From Ruminococcus sp. (GTDB lineage: Bacteria > Bacillota > Clostridia > Oscillospirales > Ruminococcaceae): 53,457 nt of DNA. Numbering within the stretch: position 1 is the stretch's first letter; the number at the start of each line of letters is the position of its first letter. Shown piece after piece: positions 25,082 through 32,922 of this stretch. A program made the translations under genes and the position numbers. The DNA lies in contig JAMPDU010000004.1 in NCBI GenBank assembly GCA_023665505.1, positions 1 to 53,457 on the forward strand, given 5' to 3'. The notes under the pieces are model-generated. The model saw nothing but the letters and a program-made list of their open reading frames with translations, was not told the origin of the DNA and did not search any database.

Positions 25082-26231
25082 GCTTAATGATATTTGCGAT
25101 TTAATAAATGAAAAAATCGCTGTAAACAAACTTATAAATGAAAATCTGTCATCTACATACATATCCACAGAAAATATGTTGCCAAACAAATTTGGGGTAA
25201 CGTCACCTTCTTCTGTTCCGAGCGAGGGTAAAGTTACTTATTACCGTCAGAATGACACGCTTGTTTCAAATATCAGACCATACTTTAAAAAAATTTGGTA
25301 TGCCCAAATTGATGGCGGCTGCTCAAATGATGTTCTTGTATTTAGGGCAAAAAAAGGTAATTCGCCAGATTACCTGCATTATATTTTAGCAAATAACAGC
25401 TTTTTTGACTATGCAATGCAAACATCAAAAGGAACAAAAATGCCCCGAGGCGATAAAAAGGCTATTATGGAATATGAAATTGTTCAAATGGATTTATTAA
25501 CGCAGCAGCAATCGTCAATCCTATTAAAGCTGATTGACGATAAAATCGCCATAAATACGGTGATAAATAACAATTTAGAGCAGCAAGCGCAGGCGATTTT
25601 TAAGTCTTGGTTTGTTGATTTTGAGCCGTTTGGCGGGGTTATGCCGAAAGATTGGAAACAAAGCAATTTACTTGAAATTGCTGACTATCTAAACGGTCTT
25701 GCAATGCAGAAGTTTAGACCCAAAGATAACGAAATTGGGCTACCTGTACTTAAAATTAAAGAATTACGTCAAGGAATGTGCGACTTAAACAGTGAATTAT
25801 GCTCACCGTCTATAAAAGAAGATTACATAGTCCAAAATGGAGATGTAATTTTCTCGTGGTCAGGAAGTCTGTTGGTTGACTTTTGGTGCGGCGGTGTATG
25901 CGGACTTAATCAACATCTTTTCAAAGTTACTTCTAATCAGTATGACAAATGGTTTTATTACTCTTGGACTAAATATCATCTTAACAAGTTCGCCTCTATT
26001 GCTGCTGATATGGCAACAACAATGGGACATATCAAGAGAGAGGAATTATCTAAATCTGATGTTCTAATTCCAAACAGAGAACATTATCATAAAATAAATG
26101 ATTTACTGAAACCTATTTATAATTTGATAATATCAAATCGAATTGAAAATTATCACCTCTCCACCATCCGTGACACTCTCCTCCCCAAACTGATGAACGG
26201 CGAAATAGACGTATCTAATGTCAAAATATAG
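25071..26231 (+). CDS. hsdS: Type I specificity subunit, expressed copy (halves Na + Ca)
   Basis: This 386-residue protein has two target recognition domains and two conserved helical regions. The first helical spacer ends in KLIDDKIAINTVINNNLEQQ, and the C-terminal region is STIRDTLLPKLMNGEIDVSN. The first domain reads one half of the bipartite site and the second (from about residue 185) the other half. The start is TTG at 25071, with GGAGG 9 bases upstream, giving the usual opening KYRLNDICDLINEK. The codons for NNNL contain the recombination core at 25562-25577, so the second half can be exchanged by inversion without breaking the frame. Confidence 0.93.
   Translation: MKYRLNDICDLINEKIAVNKLINENLSSTYISTENMLPNKFGVTSPSSVPSEGKVTYYRQNDTLVSNIRPYFKKIWYAQIDGGCSNDVLVFRAKKGNSPDYLHYILANNSFFDYAMQTSKGTKMPRGDKKAIMEYEIVQMDLLTQQQSSILLKLIDDKIAINTVINNNLEQQAQAIFKSWFVDFEPFGGVMPKDWKQSNLLEIADYLNGLAMQKFRPKDNEIGLPVLKIKELRQGMCDLNSELCSPSIKEDYIVQNGDVIFSWSGSLLVDFWCGGVCGLNQHLFKVTSNQYDKWFYYSWTKYHLNKFASIAADMATTMGHIKREELSKSDVLIPNREHYHKINDLLKPIYNLIISNRIENYHLSTIRDTLLPKLMNGEIDVSNVKI
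25562..25588 (+). repeat. HsdS recombination core, copy a
   Basis: GATAAATAACAATTTA (25562-25577) continues as GAGCAGCAAGC, which is also found at copy d. It lies in the coding sequence for INNNLEQQA. Cores a and c point right, b and d point left. Confidence 0.85.
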
Positions 26232-26266
26232 AAAAACAGCAAATTTATACGGTAAATTGTTATTTA
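26167..26266 (-). repeat. 100-bp inverted repeat with recombination core b
   Basis: This segment holds the last 21 codons of hsdS, the stop, and the core (26253-26266, reverse). It is repeated inverted at 27876-27975 with only two differing bases. It bounds the 3' side of the Ca cassette. Confidence 0.9.
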
Positions 26267-26360
26267 GAACCCAACCCATAATTCTTGCGGACGGCAGGAG
26301 TTAAAATCGGGGAACGCCGTCCCGTAGTTGTTCTCAAAGAATTTTAAAGGAGTTACAACT

Positions 26361-27344
26361 ATGAAACAAGAACTTATGAACGATGTTATTCAGGGTATGC
26401 TGCCTTTTTTGAATAACGCACAAAACGAGAAACTGCAAGAGGTACTCAAATGCGCTCTTGCAAATTATGAAGTAACCGCAAGACAAAATGCGGAAAATTG
26501 CTCGGAACAGGACTATGTGGAACTTTTTATTTCAGCGAAACGCATTGAGGGCTGCTCCGAAAAATCGCTTAAATACTACAAGTCAACGCTTGACGCTATG
26601 CTTTTGAAACTTGACAAAAGCGTAAGGCACATCGTTACGGAGGATATACGCAAATATCTAACCGAATATCAGGAAAGGAAGAAATCAACCAATGTCACCA
26701 TAGACAACATACGCCGCATTTTTTCAAGCTTTTTCTCTTGGCTTGAGGAGGAGGACTATATTTTAAAAAGTCCCGTAAGGCGGATACATAGGGTAAAATC
26801 GGCTGCCAACATCAAAGAAACATACTCGGACGAGGTGTTGGAACTTATGAGAGATAACTGCACTAATATTCGGGATTTGGCAATAATTGACTTGCTTGCC
26901 TCAACGGGTATGCGTGTAGGGGAAATGGTGCTGTTAAATCGAAATGACATTGATTTTAACGAACGTGAATGTGTTGTTTTCGGAAAAGGCAGCAAGGAAA
27001 GAATAGTTTATTTTGACGCCCGAACAAAAATACATCTGCAAAACTATTTGGATAGCCGAAAAGACGATAATCCCGCTCTTTTTGTGTCGCTGAAATCGCC
27101 CTGCAAAAGGCTTAAAATAGGCGGCGTTGAGGTAAGACTGCGTGAGTTTGGTCGAAAGCTGGGTTTGAATAAGGTACACCCGCACAAGTTCAGGCGTACT
27201 TTAGCGACTATGGCGATTGACAAGGGAATGCCGATAGAACAGCTTCAACAGCTTTTGGGGCATAGGAAAATCGACACAACCTTGCAATATGCTATGGTGA
27301 AACAGAGTAATGTTAAAATTGCTCACAGGAAATTTATAAGTTAG
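26361..27344 (+). CDS. Tyrosine recombinase (XerD-like), HsdS shuffling invertase
   Basis: This 327-residue protein has an N-terminal SAM-like core-binding domain (YVELFISAKRIEGCSEKSLK) and a catalytic domain with Arg in ASTGMRVGEM, HPHKFRRTLAT, LLGHRKIDTTLQ and the nucleophile Tyr in TLQYAMV. AAAGGAG precedes the ATG at 26361. It sits inside the specificity locus, between inverted repeats b and c. Related recombinases next to hsdS genes in Firmicutes and Bacteroidetes invert specificity domains. Recombination of b with c would flip this gene itself and switch it off from the operon promoter. Confidence 0.88.
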   Translation: MKQELMNDVIQGMLPFLNNAQNEKLQEVLKCALANYEVTARQNAENCSEQDYVELFISAKRIEGCSEKSLKYYKSTLDAMLLKLDKSVRHIVTEDIRKYLTEYQERKKSTNVTIDNIRRIFSSFFSWLEEEDYILKSPVRRIHRVKSAANIKETYSDEVLELMRDNCTNIRDLAIIDLLASTGMRVGEMVLLNRNDIDFNERECVVFGKGSKERIVYFDARTKIHLQNYLDSRKDDNPALFVSLKSPCKRLKIGGVEVRLREFGRKLGLNKVHPHKFRRTLATMAIDKGMPIEQLQQLLGHRKIDTTLQYAMVKQSNVKIAHRKFIS

Positions 27345-27355
27345 GAAGAAAAAAT

Positions 27356-27991
27356 ATGTTTGAATGGAAAAAATATACTATTGGAGATTTGTGTGACACT
27401 ATTTCGGATACTTATAAAAGTAATCACAATATGGTTATTCTTATAAATACATCTGACATTTTAGAAGGAAAAGTTCTTAATCACAAACCTGTTCCAAATG
27501 AAAATCTGAAAGGACAATTCAAAAAAACATTTGAGCGGAATGACATTCTTTATTCAGAAATTCGTCCTGTCAATAAACGTTTTGCATTTATTGATTTTGA
27601 TAATACTGACAGATATATTGCCTCAACAAAGTTAATGGTTTTAAGGGCAAGAAAAAATATAGTTATGCCACTTTTCTTGTATCAAATCCTAAAATCACAT
27701 AGCATTATCAATGAACTGCAACATTTGGCAGAAACTCGTTCCGGCACTTTCCCACAAATCACATTTTCATCAGAGTTAGCACCTATGGAGGTTATGATAC
27801 CAGATTTTACTACACAAAAAAGAATTATAAATATTTTATCGTCAATTGACGATAAAATTAACTTGAATAATTCGATAAATAACAATTTACCGTATGAATT
27901 TGCTGTTTTTCTATATTTTGACATTCGATACGTCTATTTCGCCGTTCATCAGTTTGGGGAGGAGAGTGTCACGGAGGGCGGCAAGGCGTAG
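27356..27991 (+). CDS. Second hsdS N-terminal half (Nb), currently not joined to a C-terminal half
   Basis: A start with AGGAAG upstream, 12 bp after the invertase, opens an HsdS N-terminal half (FEWKKYTIGDLCDTISDTYK to IINILSSIDDKINLNNSINNNL), ending in the same NNNL core as the expressed copy. From 27890 the frame runs through an inverted C-terminal cassette and stops at 27991, adding about 34 nonsense residues. Recombination of core c with core d would attach the second half Cb in frame and give a complete second HsdS. As it stands it encodes a half-subunit that might still pair with HsdM. Confidence 0.85.
   Translation: MFEWKKYTIGDLCDTISDTYKSNHNMVILINTSDILEGKVLNHKPVPNENLKGQFKKTFERNDILYSEIRPVNKRFAFIDFDNTDRYIASTKLMVLRARKNIVMPLFLYQILKSHSIINELQHLAETRSGTFPQITFSSELAPMEVMIPDFTTQKRIINILSSIDDKINLNNSINNNLPYEFAVFLYFDIRYVYFAVHQFGEESVTEGGKA
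27876..27975 (+). repeat. 100-bp inverted repeat with recombination core c
   Basis: This is the inverted partner of 26167-26266, with 98 of 100 bases identical. The core GATAAATAACAATTTA is at 27874-27889. It bounds the 3' side of the silent Cb cassette and the 3' end of Nb. Confidence 0.9.
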
Positions 27992-28575
27992 GTTTTCAAG
28001 CTGATTATAAATGATTTGTTGAAATATTGGTGTTGTTGTTTCATTAAAATCATTTATTTCAGTTTCTGTTGGCATTACGCACGGGATTGTCATAATATTG
28101 GAGGCACTAATATTGGGCTGTGCGCTACCCTGTCCCCTATTTATTATTTCCTTAATGATTTCCGTTTGTTTTAATTGACAGTATATGAATGGCAGTCTTT
28201 TAATAGGTTTTTTACCTAAAAAGAACTTGCCAACTCGTTGATTTACTAACAATATATCAGACGTTTGGGGAACAATTGCAAATTTACCAATTGTTGCACC
28301 TGTCATAGCGATTAAAAGATCTCCACCTTTTACTATAAAATCGGAAGCACCTTTTGCCTTATCGGGTGACACATATGAGCAAGCGTTTAAATCCAAATTA
28401 TCTTGGTTGATAGAACCAATTTTTATAACCTTAATTCCTGAAGTTGTCCACCAAGTGCTCTTAAAAGCATATCCTGATTTAACAGAACAGTAATCACCTA
28501 ATTGTCCATTTTGAGGAAGTGAACCAAAACTATTATTAAATATGGAAATTGCTTGCTGCTCTAAATTGTTATTTG
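27911..28575 (-). pseudogene. Silent hsdS C-terminal cassette (Cb), inverted
   Basis: Read on the minus strand from core d, this is a second-half HsdS. NNNLEQQAISIFNNSFGS is followed by a recognition domain (LGDYCSVKSGYAFKSTWW..., GGDLLIAMTGATIGKFAIV) and the same C-terminal tail as the expressed copy (LAALRDTLLPKLMNGEIDVS). It has no start codon or ribosome binding site of its own, and the operon promoter runs the other way. It can only be expressed after inversion, joined to Na (a with d) or Nb (c with d). The reading frame is intact, so it is a stored cassette rather than a decayed gene. Confidence 0.88.
28551..28575 (-). repeat. HsdS recombination core, copy d
   Basis: The reverse complement reads AAATAACAATTTA followed by GAGCAGCAAGC, identical over about 23 bp to copy a. 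It lies 43 bp upstream of the hsdR start. Confidence 0.85.
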
Positions 28576-28617
28576 AAAGTCCAACAACCCCATAAATTAT
28601 ATAAGGAGGAACTCAAA

Positions 28618-31600
28618 ATGTCCTATAAAGAAGCAGATTACGAAAATGCCATAATCGAACTTTTCCAAAGCAAGCTGAATTATGATTACATATACGCTCC
28701 CGATTTGGAACGTGATTTCCGCTCGGCTTTGTATGATGACGTGTTGGAAGAAAGCTTGTGGCGTATCAATAAAAATATGCCATACGAGGCGATAAAAGAG
28801 GCTTTGTATAAGCTGCGGAATTTTGAAAACGGGGAGCTTGTTCAGAAAAACGCCGTGTTTACCGACTACCTCCAAAACGGCGTTGATGTAAGCTATACCG
28901 TAAACGGAGAGCAGCAGGGCGGCGTTGTTTATATTGCGGATTTTAAGGACGTTTCCAACAATTCCTTTATAATTGCCAATCAATGGACAATTATTGAAAA
29001 CTGCGAAAGACGTCCCGATATTTTGATTTTTCTGAACGGTCTGCCTATTGCAATAATGGAACTGAAATCACCCTCTCGGGAGGAAACCGACGCTGACGAG
29101 GCGTATAATCAACTGCGAAATTATATGCAGGATATTCCCTCAATGTTTATTTACAACTGCATTTGCGTTATCAGCGACCAATTGACCACAAAGGCGGGAA
29201 CAATTACCTCTGGCGAGGACAGGTTTATGGAATGGAAAACCACCGACGGCAGCTATGAAAACACACAATTCGCGCAGTTTGATACCTTTTTTGAGGGGAT
29301 TTTTCAAAAAGAGCGTTTGCTTGATATTATCAAAAATTTTATATGTTTTTCAAATGACGGAATTTCCAAAATAAAAATTCTCGGCGGCTATCATCAATAT
29401 TTTGCGGTAAATAAGGCGGTAGAGTCCACAAAAAAAGCTGTTGCCACAGACGGCAAGGGCGGCGTTTTCTGGCATACGCAAGGCAGCGGAAAATCACTGT
29501 CAATGGTTTTCTATGCCCATTTGCTGCAAGAAAAACTTAACAGTCCGACTATTGTTGTTATCACCGACAGAAACGATTTGGACGACCAGCTTTACAGCCA
29601 ATTTTCAAAGTGCAAAAATTTTCTGCGGCAAACTCCAATACACGCAACCTGCAGAAAAATCGGCGAACATTCAACATCGAAAGACATCGGTTTAATGAAC
29701 TGGTTAAATGACAGACAGGCTAACGGTATAATTTTTACCACAATGCAGAAATTTGAGGAAACCGATGAACCGCTTTCCGAACGCAGAAATATTATTGTAA
29801 TGGCTGACGAGGCGCACAGAAGTCAATACGGATTATCCGAAAAAATAAAAATAACCAAAAATGAACAGGGCGAGGAAATCGCAAAACGTGTGACAGGTAC
29901 TGCAAGAATTATTCGCAACAGCTTGCCGAACGCAACCTTTATCGGATTTACGGGCACGCCGATTTCCGAAAAGGACAGAAGCACGAGAGAGGTTTTCGGG
30001 GAATACATCGACATTTACGATATGACCCAAGCGGTGGAGGACGGCGCAACACGTCCCGTATATTATGAAAGCCGCGTAATAAAACTTAAACTTGACGAAA
30101 AAACAATGAAACTAATTGATGAAGAATACGATATTATGGCGAATAATGCCGACCCCGAAGTTATTGAAAAAAGCAAGCACGATTTAGCTCAAATGGAAGT
30201 AATTCTCGCCAACGATAACACCATAAATTCGCTTGTTACCGATATTCTTGAACATTACGAAGGCAGCCGTGAAAATCTGCTGACAGGTAAAGCAATGATA
30301 GTAGCATATTCAAGGCTTATCGCTATGAAAATTTACAATAAAATTCTGGAAATGCGCCCCGATTGGACGGAAAAAATTGCCCTTGTTATGACAGGCAGCA
30401 ACAAAGACCCCGAAGAATGGAAGAAACTTATCGGAAATAAAACATACCGTGAAAATCTTGCGGAAAAATTCAAGGATAACGACAGTCCTCTTAAAATTGC
30501 GATTGTTGTTGATATGTGGCTGACGGGATTTGACGTGCCGTCACTTGCCACTATGTACGTTTACAAGCCTATGTGCGGATATAATTTAATGCAGGCTATT
30601 GCCCGTGTAAACCGCGTTTTCAAAGACAAAGAGGGCGGTTTGGTGGTGGACTACATCGGCATTGCCGCCGCGCTGAAAAAGGCTATGAACGATTATACAA
30701 ACAGGGATAAGCAGAATTTCGGGAATATGAATGTGTCGGAGTCGGCGTATCCGAAATTTTTGGAGAAAATGTCTGTTTGCCGCGATTTATTTTACGGATA
30801 TGATTACAGCGGATTTTTCGGAAAATCCGATTTTGAAAGAGCAAAGGTAATAAGCGGCGGCGTTAATTTTATTATTGACGTTGAGAAAAATAAAGTTGAC
30901 AAAAATGATAAGGACGGCGAAAAGAAAACTCTGCAAAACACGTTTTTAAAAGAAGCGTTGCTGCTGCGGCAGGCATTGTCTCTTTGCTCGTCAATCGCAG
31001 AGGAAAAGTATCGGTTGGAAGCTGCATATTTTGAGGCGGTGCGTGTACTTATAATGAGACTTACTCAAAGCGGAAACGGCAAGAAAATCTCATTGAGTGA
31101 AATGAACGCAAGAATAAACGCTCTTTTGCAGCAAAGTATAAAAAGCGAAGGCGTTATAAATCTTTTCTCGGATATTCACGAAGAGTTTTCAATTTTCGAC
31201 CCGAAATTTCTTGAAGAAGTTTCAAAGATGAAAGAGAAAAATCTTGCGGTTGAACTGCTGAAGAAACTTATTGCAGAACAGGTGAGTATTTACAGGCGTA
31301 CCAATGTTGTAAAATCGGAAAAATTCAGCGAGATTATGCAAGGTATTCTCAACTCATATCTTAACGGTATGCTGACAAACGAGGAAGTTATCGAGGAAAT
31401 GCTGAAACTTGCGAAGCAGCTTTCCGAGGCGCACAAAGAGGGCGAGAAACTGGGACTTACAGCGGACGAGCTCGCCTTTTATGACGCTCTTACAAAACCG
31501 CAGGCTATCAAAGATTTTTACAAAAATGAAGAACTTATTGCCATTACGAAAGAGCTTACGGATACTCTTCGGAAAAACAAAACCGTTGACTGGCAGAAAA

Positions 31601-31743
31601 AGGAGTCTGCGAGGGCAAAAATGCGTATGCTTATAAAGAAATTGCTTAAAAAGCACAAATATCCGCCCGAGGGAATGGAGGATGCGGTTCAGACGGTTAT
31701 GGTTCAATGCGAGCTTTGGACGGATAACGTAATGGACGTTTGA
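28618..31743 (+). CDS. hsdR: Type I restriction endonuclease subunit
   Basis: This 1041-residue protein has the N-terminal nuclease domain with D and E-x-K in RPDILIFLNGLPIAIMELKS (about residues 132-152). The SF2 translocase follows: Walker A HTQGSGKSLSM (about 285), ADEAHRSQYG (about 395), FIGFTGTPI (about 440) and the motif VI arginines in QAIARVNRVF. The C-terminal helical region binds HsdM/HsdS. It pulls DNA and cuts unmethylated DNA far from the site. The start at 28618 follows AAGGAGG. The longer frame from 28549 would begin in the silent cassette and has no ribosome binding site. Confidence 0.95.
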   Translation: MSYKEADYENAIIELFQSKLNYDYIYAPDLERDFRSALYDDVLEESLWRINKNMPYEAIKEALYKLRNFENGELVQKNAVFTDYLQNGVDVSYTVNGEQQGGVVYIADFKDVSNNSFIIANQWTIIENCERRPDILIFLNGLPIAIMELKSPSREETDADEAYNQLRNYMQDIPSMFIYNCICVISDQLTTKAGTITSGEDRFMEWKTTDGSYENTQFAQFDTFFEGIFQKERLLDIIKNFICFSNDGISKIKILGGYHQYFAVNKAVESTKKAVATDGKGGVFWHTQGSGKSLSMVFYAHLLQEKLNSPTIVVITDRNDLDDQLYSQFSKCKNFLRQTPIHATCRKIGEHSTSKDIGLMNWLNDRQANGIIFTTMQKFEETDEPLSERRNIIVMADEAHRSQYGLSEKIKITKNEQGEEIAKRVTGTARIIRNSLPNATFIGFTGTPISEKDRSTREVFGEYIDIYDMTQAVEDGATRPVYYESRVIKLKLDEKTMKLIDEEYDIMANNADPEVIEKSKHDLAQMEVILANDNTINSLVTDILEHYEGSRENLLTGKAMIVAYSRLIAMKIYNKILEMRPDWTEKIALVMTGSNKDPEEWKKLIGNKTYRENLAEKFKDNDSPLKIAIVVDMWLTGFDVPSLATMYVYKPMCGYNLMQAIARVNRVFKDKEGGLVVDYIGIAAALKKAMNDYTNRDKQNFGNMNVSESAYPKFLEKMSVCRDLFYGYDYSGFFGKSDFERAKVISGGVNFIIDVEKNKVDKNDKDGEKKTLQNTFLKEALLLRQALSLCSSIAEEKYRLEAAYFEAVRVLIMRLTQSGNGKKISLSEMNARINALLQQSIKSEGVINLFSDIHEEFSIFDPKFLEEVSKMKEKNLAVELLKKLIAEQVSIYRRTNVVKSEKFSEIMQGILNSYLNGMLTNEEVIEEMLKLAKQLSEAHKEGEKLGLTADELAFYDALTKPQAIKDFYKNEELIAITKELTDTLRKNKTVDWQKKESARAKMRMLIKKLLKKHKYPPEGMEDAVQTVMVQCELWTDNVMDV

Positions 31744-31753
31744 CATTTTATTT

Positions 31754-31803
31754 AAATACCCCGCCATTTTCGGTTATATCTGAAATGACGGGGTATTTTT
31801 TTA
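31754..31803 (+). terminator. Terminator of the restriction-modification operon
   Basis: A 17-bp stem (AAATACCCCGCCATTTT, 31754-31770, with 31782-31798) with G-U pairs is followed by a T run, 10 bp after the hsdR stop. Confidence 0.85.
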
Positions 31804-31845
31804 TTTTGATGTGAAAGTCATAATCTGCTGAATTTCTATTTTTTA

Positions 31846-31873
31846 TTTGGCGCACTATGAACAATATTCATAC
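31846..31873. other. attR of the inner element
   Basis: TTTGGCGCACTAT (31846-31858) is the inverted copy of the left end (15724-15736). The core TA at 31871-31872 follows, and then the resumed integrase sequence CGCGGTC. Confidence 0.8.
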
Positions 31874-32590
31874 GCGGTCAAAATGGACTTGGTTTCCGAC
31901 AATCCCTGCTCTAAAGTTACTATTCCAAAGGGCGAGGTCAAGGAAAAACAAATCTATTCGCAGGAAGAAATGAATTTGTTGCTGACTAAAATTGCAGACG
32001 AACCAATTAAGTACCGGGCGTTTTTCTACCTTATTGCTTACAGCGGTTTCCATCGCAGCGAGATGTTGGGTCTGGAGTGGAAAGATGTTGATTTTGATAA
32101 TAACATTATCAGCGTTCGGCGGACTTCCAACTACACCGCCGAAAGAGGTACATACACCGACACAACCAAAACCAAACGTTCACAGCGCACGCTGAAAATT
32201 TCACCGTACATTATGGAGTTGCTCCGAGAACTTAAAGCCGAGCAGGACAAAGAGACTTTGCGGCTTGGCGATAAGTGGGTGGAAACCGACCGTCTGTTCA
32301 CAAAATGGAACGGCGAGGAAATGAACAACCAAACGCCATACGGCTGGCTGAAAGAGTTCTGCGAGAAAAACGACCTGCCGTTTTACGGTCTGCACAGCTT
32401 TCGGCACTTTGCCGCAAGCTCGCTTATTTCGGCAGGACTTGACGTCACCACGGTTTCGGGTGCTTTAGGGCACTGCAACAGCGGAACAACTTTGAACGTC
32501 TACTCCCATATGTTCCAGACCGCGCAGGCTCGAGTTGCCGAGGCTATGGACAGCGCGTTCGAATTTCTGCCCAAAGAAAAGCGGGACTAA
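31871..32590 (+). pseudogene. int: C-terminal fragment of the split tyrosine integrase
   Basis: The frame resumes at codon 155 with YAVKMDLVSDNPCSKVTIPK and carries the whole catalytic domain: Arg in IAYSGFHRSEMLGLEW, HSFRHFAASSL, LGHCNSGTTLNVYSHM with the Tyr nucleophile. A TTG at 31847 inside the element could start translation, but there is no ribosome binding site and the DNA-binding domains are missing. The fragment is expected to be inactive until the inner element leaves. The intact reading frame argues that the split is recent or is kept reversible. Confidence 0.9.
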
Positions 32591-32922
32591 TAAGCCCTGC
32601 GGACAAGATTTTCAAAACAGCGGACAAATAGCGGACAAAGCGGTTTTCCGCCAAAATACAAAACCCGCAAACGCCGTAGTTTTGGCACTTGCGGGGACAG
32701 TTAATGGTGACCCGTACGGGAATTGAATCAAGCCTTTCATCTTTCGCATTTTATTCTGATATGCACAAACCGACTATTTTACGCGGTTTAACGGCATATT
32801 AACATTTCAAATTTTACTCAATTTATCGTATTTTATTGTAGTAATGAGTCCCAAATAAGTCCCATGTCATTGGTTATTCCCGCTGTTATATGCCGCCGTG
32901 TTTGGCGGCATTTTTATTTGAT
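32591..32922. other. Right end of the outer element, with tRNA-like att and terminator
   Basis: No gene was found. CCCGCAA/TTGCGGG (32664-32695) is a hairpin beyond the integrase. TGGTGACCCGTACGGGAATT (32705-32724, continuing GAA) is the reverse complement of a tRNA 3' end (T-loop TTCAATT, CCCGT, acceptor strand ACGGGTC, A, CCA). The rest of a tRNA is missing, so this is the att duplication left by tRNA-directed integration. A terminator, TGCCGCC-GTGTTT-GGCGGCA plus Ts (32891-32915), follows. No second copy of the att sequence is visible in the window. Confidence 0.6.

Larger units (their letters stand above)
15711..31871. mobile_element. 16.2-kb mobilisable element of Tn4451 type inserted in the integrase gene
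   Basis: The boundaries come from comparing the two halves of the split integrase. Only the dinucleotide TA is common to both junctions (15710-15711 and 31871-31872), as expected for a large serine recombinase. The element carries its recombinase next to the left end, a STAND/TPR protein, MobA, MobC, ParM with a probable ParR partner, TnpW and a complete type I restriction-modification system. It has no type IV secretion genes, so it would depend on a helper for transfer. Its ends are inverted copies of each other (ATAGTGCGCCAAATA and complement). Excision at TA would restore the integrase exactly. Confidence 0.9.

Noticed and set aside
24422..25189. Long minus-strand frame opposite hsdM
   Set aside because: It lies across conserved HsdM motifs on the other strand and shows no protein family features.
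28549..28617. N-terminal extension of HsdR
   Set aside because: It overlaps recombination core d and the silent cassette, and AAGGAGG directly precedes 28618.
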